Under the pieces are notes generated by a model, which saw only the letters and a list, made by a program, of their open reading frames with translations, was not told the DNA's origin and made no database searches. From Welwitschia mirabilis (lineage: Eukaryota > Gnetophyta > Gnetopsida > Welwitschiales), in the NCBI GenBank assembly GCA_051453625.1, contig JBOZIK010000001.1, forward strand, positions 265,758,546-265,822,545: a stretch of DNA of 64,000 bases, read 5' to 3'. This document shows, in pieces, positions 35,831 to 47,560 of this stretch (positions are counted from its first letter, which is position 1; the number at the start of each line of letters is the position of its first letter). Both the position numbers and the translations under genes were made by a program.

Positions 35831-36879
35831 AGATATTAAAAATTTTATTTTAATAGTAAATAACTTTATCTTCTAGTTGAAAAATAAAGGAATCTGAAGT
35901 AAAAGTACTAGTAAAATTTTATGCTATTATAAAATATTATTTTGAAATTTTATTAAAGATTAACTTGGACTCATTATCTTATTAGCTATTTAGTTTATTT
36001 GGAGATTAATAATGATTATGCATGATTACTTATTAGGTGTAGTTTAACATCAGATTTCTTGATGTATATTAGATTTCTTGTAATTGCAGTTTGACATTTA
36101 CCTTCTTAACTTTGTGTTATTCATGCACTGACATTTACATGTGATCTTAAGTATTAGTTCAAGATTATTTATTGCATATAGGTAAAGTTAATTATTAGAT
36201 GATATTATGCTGTTATCACACCCAAGGGCTAGACTTGGATAGGAAGGGTTAAGGAAACTTGAATATTTATTGAAATATAACCCTATTTTTAGTCCTACTA
36301 TTATCTCCCTATCATAAATACTTAAAACCCTTGTCTTTAGGGCTGTATTTTGTGATTAATCATGTGGAGTTTGATTTCCTCTAAAAGCATGTAAACTTCA
36401 TTAGGGACAGGTGTGGTCCATAACCCTCTTTTAAATACTTGCATGTCATGTTATTAAATTTTTTCCCTTGTATTTTGTATCTTGAATCATGAAATATGCA
36501 TTGTATGCTATGTGTGTATTAATGTGCTATTTAATATTGTATTTCCTTAGTAAATCTTGTATCGGTTTACTAGGAGATTTGTTGAGTCTGAGTTTGTGAT
36601 CTTCTTGTGAAACTCCTATGATATTATTGTCATGTATTGTGATTGAGTTATTGTGACTAAACTCTTATAAGCCTTATGTCTCTTATTGACCATGGACCTT
36701 GGTGAAAATAAATTATGAAATATTAATTTTAATTAAGGTAACTAGTTATTTAAATCCTAGAGAGTAAATCTCTCTGTTATGAATTCTTAGACTATGGGAC
36801 CGAACCTCTAAGAAGAAAGGAAAAGATATGTGCACCATTAAAATAATATTGTCCCTCCTGGTTGTGTGTAACTAGCTTT
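35831..36879 (+). other. Possible LTR fragment, less decayed
   Basis: From about 36190 to 36720 the sequence has more G and more TG/GTG than its flanks, starts near 'gttatcacacccaaggg' and includes 'ggtttactaggagattt', which is reminiscent of plant gypsy LTRs. No primer-binding site or TATA box could be fixed. No coding motif. Confidence 0.3.
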
Positions 36880-37330
36880 CTTGTACTTGATAAACATTGC
36901 AAAGAAAACTTTAGCACATCAAAAGGCAGATTTTAAGAAAGAAATTCAATGTCTTTAAGATCTTTTGAAAGTAATGGAAAAGAAATATGAGTATTTACTT
37001 TTAAAAATTTATTATTTAAATAAAAATGTATTGAAGATTTCCATAGGTCACAGGTCATTGGAGATAATGCTTTTTAAGTAAAAGGCACTAGGTGAAAAAA
37101 GTAATTTAGGATATGTTGCATATTTATCTTTTTCCTTTGCATCTGCCTCATCAAGAAAAGATTCATATTTATCTAAGGATAAAGGTTTAACATATCCAAA
37201 CTTCAAATCAAATTATTTCCAACCTTACTCTTAAAATATTGATTTTAACAATAAAAGTAAGAATTCTCTTATATTTTACTTTTGTAATAGGTTTGACCAT
37301 AATAAACTTAATTGTTATTTTAATATTTTT
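36880..37330 (+). pseudogene. Ty1/copia Sirevirus gag C-terminus with damaged zinc knuckle
   Basis: Plus-strand pieces: a charged coiled-coil-like stretch (MEKKYEYLLLKIYYLNKNV), KALGEKSNLGYVAYLSFSFA and LTYPNFKSNYFQPYS, then the zinc knuckle YFCNRFDHNKLNC at about 37279-37317. A copia gag knuckle is C-x2-C-x4-H-x4-C; here the first Cys is Phe (TGT to TTT), while the other three ligands remain. This order is that of large Sirevirus gag proteins. The N-terminal gag and the 5' LTR are not recognisable. Confidence 0.75.
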
Positions 37331-37539
37331 TTTTAAATTTATAACTTTACCATATTATCAATTTATTAGGAAAATACCTAAATTTAGTATTAGATGGAGT
37401 AATAAAAAATCACATAAAACTATTTAATTCATATTATATTAATAACCACTAATAATGTTTATTGGTATCTTAATAGTAGTTACTCAAGACACATGACAAA
37501 ATACACAAATAGATTCATAAATAGGGACAAATGTGATGA

Positions 37540-38040
37540 AGGAGTTGTAACATTTGAAGATAATTAAAAAGCTATAATGGAAGGTATTAGCACTATGGAT
37601 GGTAAATATTTTCCAACCATAAATAATGTTTTCTATGTTAATATCCTAAAGCATAACCTCCTCAGCATAGCCAAATTTATAATAAAAGTATGTATGTTTT
37701 ATTTAAAAGTACAAATTATCATGTATTAGACAAGTATTAAAAAAATTTATTCTTTGGTAACAGGGATGAAAATGTTTATTTAATTAGGCAATCTATGAGT
37801 AGTAAATGTTTATCTTCTATTACTTCTAAAGAAAGTAGTATTAACATGTAAAAACTAAAATTATGATTAAGTTAAATAATTAATTAATCTTAATAGAAAA
37901 CATTAATATAACCAATTTGATCATAAAAATATGTCTTACATTGATTTTTACAATAATTATGAACTTATCATGTGTCCATGACATTTTTAGGTAAATTATG
38001 CTTAATTAAACAACATGGCTTAAAATGTAGATACTTAGAG
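37540..38040 (+). pseudogene. Ty1/copia protease region
   Basis: Follows gag in the same strand. VTFEDN, IMEGISTMDGK and NNVFYVNILKHNLLSIAKF (37549-37675) match the strand after the protease active site and the V-x-x-L-K-x-N-L-L-S-I segment of copia polyproteins. The D-T/S-G active site itself is not visible. It is separated from the integrase by an insertion of about 1.07 kb. Confidence 0.78.
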
Positions 38041-39110
38041 CGAAAACACTGGTGCCACCATCTAGGACTAATAGTGTCATTGACATATCTATAGAAACTA
38101 CCTTCAATATAATGTTCTTATCTTATTATAAAAAAATATATTAAATGTAATTATGGTCTTAATCTAAATCCACATCAAAAATCAATTACATTCTTGATGA
38201 CATGTAGTGATGGAGATAAAGATTCACAGCATGACATTTAATAAGGCTAAGTAGGATTACAATGGAAACACATGAGGTAGACAATAGTTAGTAGTAGCTA
38301 CAGCATCTAAGAGCCAATTGTTAGTGTCATCATAGGAATTTCTACAAATTGGATAAGAAGACAAATATCCTATCTAATGTCACGATCATGTAACTATCCA
38401 ACTAATGCTACACACCAAGGGCTTGTAACCACTTCGCACCCTTATCTCTCCCTATAAAAGGGCCTTAAACCCTTCATTATATCATCCTAGGACTTTGGAG
38501 AATTGTAGAACCTTAGAGAATTAATTACAATGGCTTTCTAAGAAATTCTTTATGAAAGTGAGCTAGTCTTTGAGGATTGCTCAAAAGTTCTTCCTGCATA
38601 TTTTTTTTCATTGTAAAGTTATTTCTTTTTCATAATACATAAGTTGTTACGTTTGATTTTAATTCATGAGTCACATTATAATTGAAATGCTTAGGTAATA
38701 ATTTGTTCATTAAGATTCTTTCTATTTGAGCAATCTCTTTTAGCATTTTGTCTAAGTCCTTTAACTTATAGATTTAAGTACTTAGACTTCTTACCTTTTC
38801 TTAGTGTTTGAGTGTTTAAAAACCAAGTGGCAATTAAGTTCACCACTACTCATATGATGAATGAGATAATTTGGGCTAGAATCACTTGATGTTTTTAAGT
38901 GTATTGTACAAAGACAATTAAACAACATTGGAGTAAAGGATTACTCAAGAACAAGTCACTGAAATGTTGGAGATAGTTTTCTTTCCTTCTTTCTTGAGTT
39001 AAAGTTTCAAATACAACTTAAAAATCAATCTTCTCTTCCCTTCTTTTCTTAAAGTTTTGTAACTTATATTAAGTTAGTAAAATTCTGAACCACTGTTGAT
39101 GTTATTCCAA
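38041..39110 (+). mobile_element. LTR-type insertion within the copia element
   Basis: The copia reading frame order is broken here by about 1.07 kb of non-coding, less decayed sequence. Near its left edge 'cactggtgccaccatctagga' style sequence (38049-38068) resembles the end of an LTR followed by a tggcgcc-type primer-binding site. A good TATA box (38453-38460) is followed by T-rich sequence typical of R-U5. It could be a short LTR element or a partial one; only one LTR-like unit was recognised. Confidence 0.5.
38453..38460 (+). promoter_or_regulatory. TATA box in LTR-type insertion
   Basis: Reads tataaaag within ccctataaaagggcc, a near-consensus plant TATA box, in GC-richer surroundings than most of the window. 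Confidence 0.55.
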
Positions 39111-39129
39111 AGGAAGAATGATAGCTAAG

Positions 39130-39975
39130 TCCAAACTTAATTTAAATCTACATATTGTAAAATGATGAACAAATAGGTTATGGCATAAGCATCTAGCACA
39201 TGTTAACAATAAGAATCTTTGAAACATTTTAAAGCATAATATTGTTAAAGGTATTCCTATCCTAAGAAAAAAAAAGAAGACCTATGTAAAGCTTGTCAAT
39301 TGGGAAAACAAATAAGAAAAAGATTCTTTAATATTGATCATTCCTTTCATCATTATTTAGATTTACTTCATCTTGATCTTATAGTCCCTACTCCTATTGA
39401 GATACAAAAATAAATCCTTTGAAAAAATTTAAATCTTAAGTGAGAGACTAGAAAATGAAAATAGTTACAACATTAAGAATATTAGAAGTGATCATAGAAA
39501 AAAGTTTAAAAATTAATTGTTTAATAAATGGTATGAGAAGAAAGGTATAACTCATGAATTTTCAGCTACAAAAGCCCCATAACAAATGGTGTTATTAAGA
39601 GAAAAAATAGAGTGCTTCAAGAGATGACTAAGATAATGCTTTTAAAAAAAAGATATAGCTATGATATTCTAGACTAAATCTCTCAATACTACTTATTATA
39701 TATTTAAATAAACTGTTTCTAGAGTTGATTCAACAAAACCTCTTATAAATGAATTATATTTTAAAAAATCTCATAGTAAATTATATGTACAATAGAAGGC
39801 TAAAATGATGAAAAACTTTAATTNNNNNNNNNNAGAAGGAATTTTTCTTAGGTATTTAAAAATAAGTAAATACAACCAAATGTTTAATTAAAACTCATGT
39901 AGAGTTAAGAATTGTGGTCATTTTATAATTGATGAAATTAATCATAAGAGTGCAAATGAAGATGATTATAATGTT
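39130..39975 (+). pseudogene. Ty1/copia Sirevirus integrase (decayed)
   Basis: The GAG-pre-integrase part reads NIVKGIPILRKK and KLVNWEKQIRKRFFNIDHSF, with LLHLDLIVPTP as the first core strand (about 39240-39400). Then RSDHRKKFKN (the second catalytic Asp region), GITHEFSA, and GVIKRKNRVLQEMTKIML (39580-39650), equivalent to G-V-V-E-R-K-N-R; the catalytic Glu is Lys. After a 10-base gap GIFLRYLKISKYNQMFN matches the C-terminal G-I-F-L-G-Y-S motif. Reverse transcriptase should follow but is missing. Confidence 0.88.
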
Positions 39976-40429
39976 CCAAAATACTAAATTTACATTTTAT
40001 TAAGAAACATTAAAAAATGAAAAGAACAAGAGAATCAATAACATACTAATTAGAAAAAAAATGGAAATATATCTTTGTTGTCACAACATCAAGTTTGGTC
40101 TCTATGCCTTGCTTTATTCTTGGACTAGTGGTTATAGGTAAATACATGGACTACAACCTAAGTCCCCCTCTTGGGACCCTTGGAGTTTAGCCAAAGTTGC
40201 CGTCAGTTACATCCACCTAGTCTATCCACCCCCACCTAATGTTGTAGGCTTATAAACCAGACAAAGGGACATAATGTTACAAATCTAAGGGTCACACCCT
40301 TTCATTATATAATAGTTATCCTTAAATGTAATTTAATTGCACTTAATAATAATAACTTAATTAAAAGTGATTTTGGAACATTACATTCTCTCCCCCTTAA
40401 TTTCACTGCTTGTCCTCCAGTAGTGATCC
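39976..40429. other. Less decayed, GC-richer sequence, left part of an island
   Basis: From about 40060 the composition changes abruptly: CCCCC runs, CG and CTG appear. No protein is recognisable. 'cattctctcccccttaatttcactgcttgtcctcc' type text suggests the U3 or leader of a younger LTR element. Confidence 0.4.
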
Positions 40430-40525
40430 TCTAATGAATGAACTACTCATGCCTACATCCTTTAGTGAATGGACCACTTGAGCCTGCATCCTCCAATGGA
40501 TGGACCACTCACACCTGTAGCCATT
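40430..40525. repeat. Minisatellite, about 3 copies of a 31-bp unit
   Basis: Three successive variants of (t/c)aa(t/g)gaatgga(c)cactca..cctgcatcc. The translated frame shows the same periodicity (for example N-G-P-L and N-G-W-T-T). Confidence 0.75.
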
Positions 40526-40550
40526 GGTTATCCATTTTTAGTCTCCATTA

Positions 40551-41508
40551 NNNNNNNNNNNNNNNNNNNNNNNNNNNNNNNNNNNNNNNNNNNNNNNNNN
40601 NNNNNNNNNNNNNNNNNNNNNNNNNNNNNNNNNNNNNNNNNNNNNNNNNNNNNNNNNNNNNNNNNNNNNNNNNNNNNNNNNNNNNNNNNNNNNNNNNNNN
40701 NNNNNNNNNNNNNNNNNNNNNNNNNNNNNNNNNNNNNNNNNNNNNNNNNNNNNNNNNNNNNNNNNNNNNNNNNNNNNNNNNNNNNNNNNNNNNNNNNNNN
40801 NNNNNNNNNNNNNNNNNNNNNNNNNNNNNNNNNNNNNNNNNNNNNNNNNNNNNNNNNNNNNNNNNNNNNNNNNNNNNNNNNNNNNNNNNNNNNNNNNNNN
40901 NNNNNNNNNNNNNNNNNNNNNNNNNNNNNNNNNNNNNNNNNNNNNNNNNNNNNNNNNNNNNNNNNNNNNNNNNNNNNNNNNNNNNNNNNNNNNNNNNNNN
41001 NNNNNNNNNNNNNNNNNNNNNNNNNNNNNNNNNNNNNNNNNNNNNNNNNNNNNNNNNNNNNNNNNNNNNNNNNNNNNNNNNNNNNNNNNNNNNNNNNNNN
41101 NNNNNNNNNNNNNNNNNNNNNNNNNNNNNNNNNNNNNNNNNNNNNNNNNNNNNNNNNNNNNNNNNNNNNNNNNNNNNNNNNNNNNNNNNNNNNNNNNNNN
41201 NNNNNNNNNNNNNNNNNNNNNNNNNNNNNNNNNNNNNNNNNNNNNNNNNNNNNNNNNNNNNNNNNNNNNNNNNNNNNNNNNNNNNNNNNNNNNNNNNNNN
41301 NNNNNNNNNNNNNNNNNNNNNNNNNNNNNNNNNNNNNNNNNNNNNNNNNNNNNNNNNNNNNNNNNNNNNNNNNNNNNNNNNNNNNNNNNNNNNNNNNNNN
41401 NNNNNNNNNNNNNNNNNNNNNNNNNNNNNNNNNNNNNNNNNNNNNNNNNNNNNNNNNNNNNNNNNNNNNNNNNNNNNNNNNNNNNNNNNNNNNNNNNNNN
41501 NNNNNNNN
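40551..41508. other. Assembly gap, 958 N
   Basis: Directly follows the minisatellite, so the repeat or a young element may be collapsed here. Confidence 0.99.
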
Positions 41509-41930
41509 AAATTACATCTTATAAACATTTGCAAATTAATGTTAATTTTTATTAAGATTATGATTGTGATTATTACTCTTATATAACTATTATTTTTATT
41601 TATTCTTATTAATTTTTGTTAAGTTATAATTTATGTTAAGACATCTTACTTCGTATGTTACCAATTATATATATATATATATATATATATATTTTAAAGA
41701 ATTATTGTTAAAAAGTATCGTTGTTATTATTTTTAAATATAAATACTTTTTATTATAACATTAATCGTAATAAATCATTATATAATATGATAAGTAATTA
41801 TATAATAGAATATTATATATATAATTGTAATAATAAACATTACTTATTAATTTTTTAAAGTATACTTAAATTTAACAATTAAAATATATAAATTAAAATA
41901 TTTCAAAAAAATAACTAAATTAAGTAATAA
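41509..41930. repeat. Extremely AT-rich tract with (TA)n
   Basis: Nearly pure A+T, including an uninterrupted (TA)n run at about 41665-41693. No genes. Confidence 0.85.
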
Positions 41931-42130
41931 ATGCTTTCCTGTCATCTTCTGGACTTCACCACATCCACGCTTCCTCCTCCAACAACATCTATTGATACCG
42001 GCATGCCACACTGCAAAAGGCTTTCTCACCCCTATATATATAGATATCCATGCCATGAAAAAAAAAATCAGCTAGAGGGTACCAAAGGGAATCTGTGCTA
42101 GCCTTTGGTATCGACTGGTCATTTTTAATG
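41931..42130 (-). other. GC-richer island with TATA-like element, unidentified
   Basis: Contains intact CG dinucleotides (ccacgc, accggc, tatcgac). On the minus strand 'ctatatatatagggg' (near 42032-42046) looks like a promoter. The minus-strand frame at 41847-42056 begins MAWISIYIGVRKPF and crosses this island, but resembles nothing I know. Possibly the right end of the young element whose left part is at 40.06 kb. Confidence 0.35.
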
Positions 42131-43084
42131 TTTTTTTCCTGCTTGGTTTAATTAGAAGAATGAACAGTTTCTCTCCCACCATCTTTAATGTAACCATCTA
42201 ACTATTGGAACACTTGCCTTTTTTTTTCTAATGAGGAGTCTACCTGCTAGTTAAGTGGTTGATCTAAGTGGGTAACCTATTGCTATTAGTTCTTGTCCTT
42301 TAGACACTCAACCAAGTTGTTAAGAGGTTGATCATCCTAGTCAATCGCTATTCTTTATATGTTAATTTTCCTTAAACAAATTTGCCTTAATTCCTTTAAA
42401 ATGGTAAACTACCTAACCCTAGAGGTTGGCTGTTCACTATTAATCCATGAACTTTGATAAATTTTAAGTAGGAATTTCATGTTTTATCTTTGATTTTTCT
42501 ATTTCCTCTTCTTATTAAAGCTCTCTTTCACATCAATTAAGGATAATTGACTTTTTTCTTAGCTTTTGAAAGGCATCTAATTAATTTATAGCATCTTTGT
42601 ATCTCTCTTCATTAGCTTGTTATAAAATTTCATAGGTTTCATCAAATTTTATTTAGCATTTATCAATTTTCCTTTAGTAACTTTCTTCTTATGTTAATTT
42701 TATTGCTTTTAGTTATTATTCATTAAAAAAAATTCTAAAATTTTCATTATCTTAATAATGTTACTTTTTTTCTTGAAATGAAGCATTAAAAGCTAATGAT
42801 TTTTAATTAAGTTCTATCATCTAGTCGATCTCATTATTTTAATTCTATGTTAGTAATTTTTCTTACTTACTATATTTGGTTGAATTTTGTGCTATATGTT
42901 TTTATAATCTTGTCTTAATTTAATTCACATTTTTAAGAGGAGTTAGAATTAACCTTTTTTCTATCTTATGATCATCATATGATATGTTTACTACACACTC
43001 TTCTTGTATTATTTTGGTATATCAGAATAATGTCCATGATCTAATATTTTGTTTAATTATTATAATAATGTTCCTTGAGCATTA
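42131..43084. other. Decayed sequence, possibly Sirevirus LTR and gag remnants
   Basis: 42230-42360 holds repeated 'gttgatc', 'caaccaagttg' type text as seen in Sirevirus LTRs. 42520-42960 on the minus strand is Lys/Glu/Asn-rich (NANEERYKDAI-like) as in gag coiled coils. Both are weak resemblances. Confidence 0.3.
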
Positions 43085-44640
43085 ATGGCTTCAAGATTCT
43101 CTAACTCTACCAAGGAAAAGAAGGTGGAAGCCTCTATTGTTAGACAAGTAGGTATCTTCACTTATTTGAATAGATAAGCATGAATATGATTTAATACTAC
43201 TCTCAAATCTAAGATTCTTATCAAGACAGGAAAAATTGAGGTGTCTACATTTAAATCACCTCATATTCTAATTGAGTAAATCTTTGAGTATCAAAGTGGA
43301 AACCATTACTTACACCATTCCCAAAGTTCATTATTGGCGTTGTTAACTTATTCTATATCAAATTAGATATCATAATCATCAAATATTTAGTGCTAAAAAT
43401 CATGATCTTAGGGGTTGAGTTTAGAGTTGTACTAGACATGATTATACAAGTTCTACATATTCCTTAAGGTAGTGTCTATAGTCTTCCATTTACAAGGTTT
43501 GACTATCCTCAGTGTTTCTAGCATGTATTGGATCTTTATAACATTAACTCTAATTATGTGTTCTTGATCATATTCAGAACTAAATACTTGATAGTATTAT
43601 ACTATGTATCACACTTGATCTTTGAATGTATCCTTGTACTACTTCGTTGATACAAGGATGATGTTACACTCTATTGGCTCTAGTTTTTCCCTTGATTGTA
43701 CTCTTAGTATAAGATTGATGCATTACTTATCATTTTTAAATTTATTATGCACCTTATTTAGTTTGAGAATAGGATGATATGTTATAGAGGCTTGATCATG
43801 AAACTGTGCTATTACTTTTGTATCCTACACTATAGTAGAACATCCCCATCCTTAATTGTTTCTAACCTCTCAAATACTCAACATTAGCACACATGCATCT
43901 CTTTGAGGCAGGTCCTATTCAGAGACCATTAGAGGGTAGAATCATAGATTTATTTCATGCACGTTTTTAAGCCTTTCATACTTATGCTACCTACTCTAGA
44001 AGTTCTACAGATATGATGATGAATTTTCTTACTTCACTATATGCCAAGATGTATGAGTAAAAAGAATCTTAATAGTGGGTACTTTATCTTCTAGAGGAAA
44101 TGAGGAGGATAGGATAAATCCCAAAGACCTTTCATATTACTTCACCCTTATCATCTTATTCTCCCACATCTTCTTCTGTTCCTCTACTAGATTATCTATA
44201 TGAGGTGGAATAGGAGAAAAGAAGGATCTAGAAAAGGAGACACTAGAAGAAGAAGAAGAGATAGAGGGGCAATCAGTAGAAGAGCTAAAAGAGGACAAAT
44301 CTAAGGAGTAATACTAGTGAGAGGAGGATAACAAAGAGAAATTTGAGAAAACACCTACACTATCACCTTGATGAATAGAAGCCTTACCAGAGATATCTTA
44401 ACCTTAATTTTCATAAAACGCATCTTCCTCATTATGAGGACTTCAAGATTCATTTTAGTATATGCATCACAGATTCATATCTTGTGGTCTCTTCATTCCA
44501 TAGCGATATGTTTCTACAATTCCTACTTCATCTTCTACTATAGGTTCTACACAATCATCTTCCATTGGATCATCTTAGGGCATTATCAGTAATGATTCTT
44601 ATTATCACACATCATTTATAAGTGATTCTAATGATAGTTT
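43085..44640 (+). pseudogene. Decayed transposon-associated ORF with acidic and Ser/Thr-rich tail
   Basis: Starts MASRFSNSTKEKKVEAS. Later pieces NSNYVFLIIFRTKYLIVLYY and RYKDDVTLYWL-like text recall uncharacterised proteins encoded in plant LTR elements, sometimes labelled 'putative plant transposon protein'. Near 44200-44310 one frame reads EKETLEEEEEIEGQSVEEL and KEDKSKE, then a Ser/Thr-rich tail (IPTSSSTIGSTQSSSIGSS). Many stops. It sits immediately left of a plus-strand Sirevirus-like LTR, where an extra or envelope-like ORF would lie; the link is inference. Confidence 0.38.
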
Positions 44641-44899
44641 GTATATGTAATATTTATTATTTATTATAGCTTTTCTCTACTTATGTTCACATTTTGTAGA
44701 TCCATTGTCATTGATAACACAAAGGAAGAGAAAAATAAATAGTTAGTTATTAGTAATTATTGTTAATTACTGTCATGTTTTAAAATAATATCATGTATTA
44801 TAGACTTATTTTAATTATGATAACATATTTTTTATCTTTGATTAACATAGAAATTATTATATCATATGTATGTTGATAACATTTCACAAAATTAAGGTA

Positions 44900-46121
44900 A
44901 TAATTTTTTTATACCTTGTGCCCTTTTGATTATAGTATTTGGTACAAACTTATTTCATTTAATTTATGCATATATATAGGGAGAGAACCAACCTAGGAAG
45001 ATTAAATAATCTTTTGATCTAGTTTTTATTAATTATAAAGGGAAAGATTATAACACCTCTTAGTTGTCGATTAATGATATAATAAATACGATCCTATAAT
45101 TTGATGAAATGAAATTGCTTTTATGTTAATTCTAGATGTTGAAAAATCAATTTTAAATCATGAAACTAATATTAAACAAGTTATAATGGAGATAATATGA
45201 ATATCAAATGGTTCTAAACTTAAAGGAGAAGTAAAATAGCATAAAATATTTAGCCAGTTAACTAGCATTCTCTAGTGGGAGTACTACATGTTATCAATAG
45301 AACTTTGGCAATGATAGTAAGAGGTCAACCACCAATGTATAGGATGTTAGTCACTAATATCAACCAGCTTTCTAAAGGAATCAACCACATAAGCATGGAA
45401 TCAAAATGTAATTCATGTATTGGCCAACTCTAGAGTTGATGTCGACCATCCAACTTAGCATTTGTTTTAGGAGGCTAATATAAGAAAAGGGGTGAACCAT
45501 CACTTCAAAGGAATCAAGAATAAGGCTAATAAATAATAAAGATATAGGTATTATGGACTATTAACAACCATTAGAGCTTTATATAAGGAAGTTAAGTAGA
45601 TATTTTGAAGGACTCCACTAGTCATATCTTTGGTCTTTATATTCTAGAACATCTAGAAACATTCTTATATAAATGATTGAGCTATTGTATGAATTTATGT
45701 CTTTTTCTTAAATCAACTTTATACCTTAAGTGTTATCATTCTCTATTAATTGTACTTAGTCTTTCATGTATCTATCTATAATAAATTGTAATATCAAGTA
45801 AAGGAATTATCTTAAACTTAATATTCAGGATTTCTAGAATATCATACTATAAAGTTTCATTGTTGTGCAATTAGAAGATGCATTAGGAATAAAGGAAAAA
45901 ATGCTTATTTTCATTACCTTGTGTTTATTGCATTTTATTATTTAGTTAATTTTATTACTTAATAGTTAATTATATTAATTACTATGTTTGTTGAATTGCA
46001 ACTATTATTTAGCAAGTTGATTTATAGTTTATTTTATGGAAATAAAGTGTTAAGTTATCAAATTGAAAAAATTACCTTAGCTATTCTATTCATCCCTCTC
46101 CTATAGGATAGTTGGTCATAA
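44900..46121 (+). repeat. Sirevirus-like LTR
   Basis: About 1.2 kb of non-coding DNA. It has 'gtcaacca', 'gtcgacca'-type repeats in the U3 part (45310-45460), a plus-strand TATA box at 45578-45588, then T-rich R-U5 and, near 46085-46115, 'attcatccctctcctatagg', close to the ccccctctagg-like end seen at Sirevirus LTR/leader junctions. It abuts Athila RNase H directly, so it marks an insertion point. Left edge uncertain. Confidence 0.5.
45578..45588 (+). promoter_or_regulatory. TATA box in Sirevirus-like LTR
   Basis: Reads tttatataagg, about 540 bp before the LTR right edge, supporting plus-strand orientation. Confidence 0.5.
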
Positions 46122-47560
46122 TTCTTCTTAGTAGTAGTTTAATTACATTGGTTATCATTTATGTTTTTCTTAGCATAAAATATAACCCATGATTTCTTCT
46201 TTATTCTTAATCCTTAAATAGCACCAACTACATAGTCATGTCCATTACACATAATCTTAAATGGTAGTGACTCATTGGGTTAATAGATAATAAATGTTGA
46301 ATCAATTCTTCTATTGAGTTGATTAAAATATTATTGACATTCATGAATCCACTTAAAATGAACATCTTTTTCTAGAAGGTGACATAAAAATTTGGTAATT
46401 TTTATAAAGTTATCAATAAACTTTTTATAGTATCAGCATTTCCAAAGAAAAATCTTACATTCTTAACTTTCTGTAAAGTAGATAAGTAAGTAATTAAGGA
46501 AACTTTTAAATGTTATACTTGAATTCCATCCTTGAAAATAATTTATCCTAATATAATATAGCTAATTACCATGAAGTAGTACTTTTTCCAATTTAGGTCT
46601 AATGCATCCAATCAAAACAAGCTTAATATTTTCAAGATAATGCTAAAAAACATTTCATGTACTAAAAATTCATCTATAAATATTTTAACACAAATTTCCA
46701 AAAGGTCATAAAATATGTCAAGCATACAACTTTAGAAGGTAGTATATGCATTACAAAGTCTAAAGGGCATTTGTTTTTAGGCAAACATTCCATAAGAACA
46801 AGTGAAATTAGTTTTTTCTTGTTTTGTAATGGCAATTTCTATTTGATTATAACCTGAGTATCATCTAAGAAATAATAAAAGGGATGTCCAACTAATTAAT
46901 TAAGGATTTGATTTAAAAATGATAAAGGAAAATGATCTTTCTTACTTACAAAATGAAGATTCTTATAGTTTATGCACAATCTTCATTTCATGACAAGCTT
47001 AGTAAGGATAAGTGCATTTTGTTCATTACATATTAGTGTAACTGTAGAATTTTTAGCTACTATTTAAGTTAGACTTCTTTACTTGCTGTCAGATATAGGA
47101 TAGATAATGCCATTATTTAAGAGTTTAATCAACTAATTATTTATAACTTTCTTTAATATGAGTTACGTCTTGATTAGGATTCAATATTTACTTTGACATT
47201 ATCTTTAAGATAGATATGGTGCATGTAAATACTAGGATCAATAATTCGAATGTCTAATAAGATCCATCTAATAGCTTACTTATATTTCTTTAAAATTTTT
47301 AGTAATGAATACTCTTTTGTAGAAGATAATATTAAGCTAATCACTACAAGATAATTCAAATCTCCTTTCTAAGTGGGAAACTATGTATCCATGTCTAAGT
47401 TTCTTTACTATCGTATGAGGTTGGATTTCTCCACCTTTATCATAAAAGTTATATTTTAAAAAAGGCATACTTATGATCATTAGATAGTGGTTTTAATTCA
47501 ATAATAAACTTATCCTCATAAATCATAGTTGACTCTATCTTTCATGGAGGATGGGATTCC
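46122..47560 (-). pseudogene. Ty3/gypsy Athila reverse transcriptase and start of RNase H
   Basis: Minus strand from 47560: IIELKPLSNDHKYAF (end of the protease-RT linker typical of Athila), DIRIIDPSIYMHHIYLKDN, NGIIYPISDSK followed by a stop where the family has Trp, RKIIFLYHF, then DDTQVIIK and PLQNKKKLISLVLMECLPKN, CPLDFVMHILPSKVVCLTYF, equivalent to the Y-C-F-L-D-G-Y-S-G-Y-N-Q to F-G-L-C-N-A-P region. RNase H begins near 46300 (MSHYHLRLCVMD) and breaks off after N-stop-TTTKKN at about 46122, where the Sirevirus-like LTR starts. Frameshifts and stops are frequent. Confidence 0.88.

Noticed and set aside
40438-41586. Open frames of 328-382 codons
   Set aside because: They span the 958-base gap; the few real codons come from a 31-bp minisatellite.
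44368-44592. 74-codon hydrophobic frame
   Set aside because: A shadow in another frame of the Ser/Thr-rich tail of the 43.1-44.6 kb ORF.
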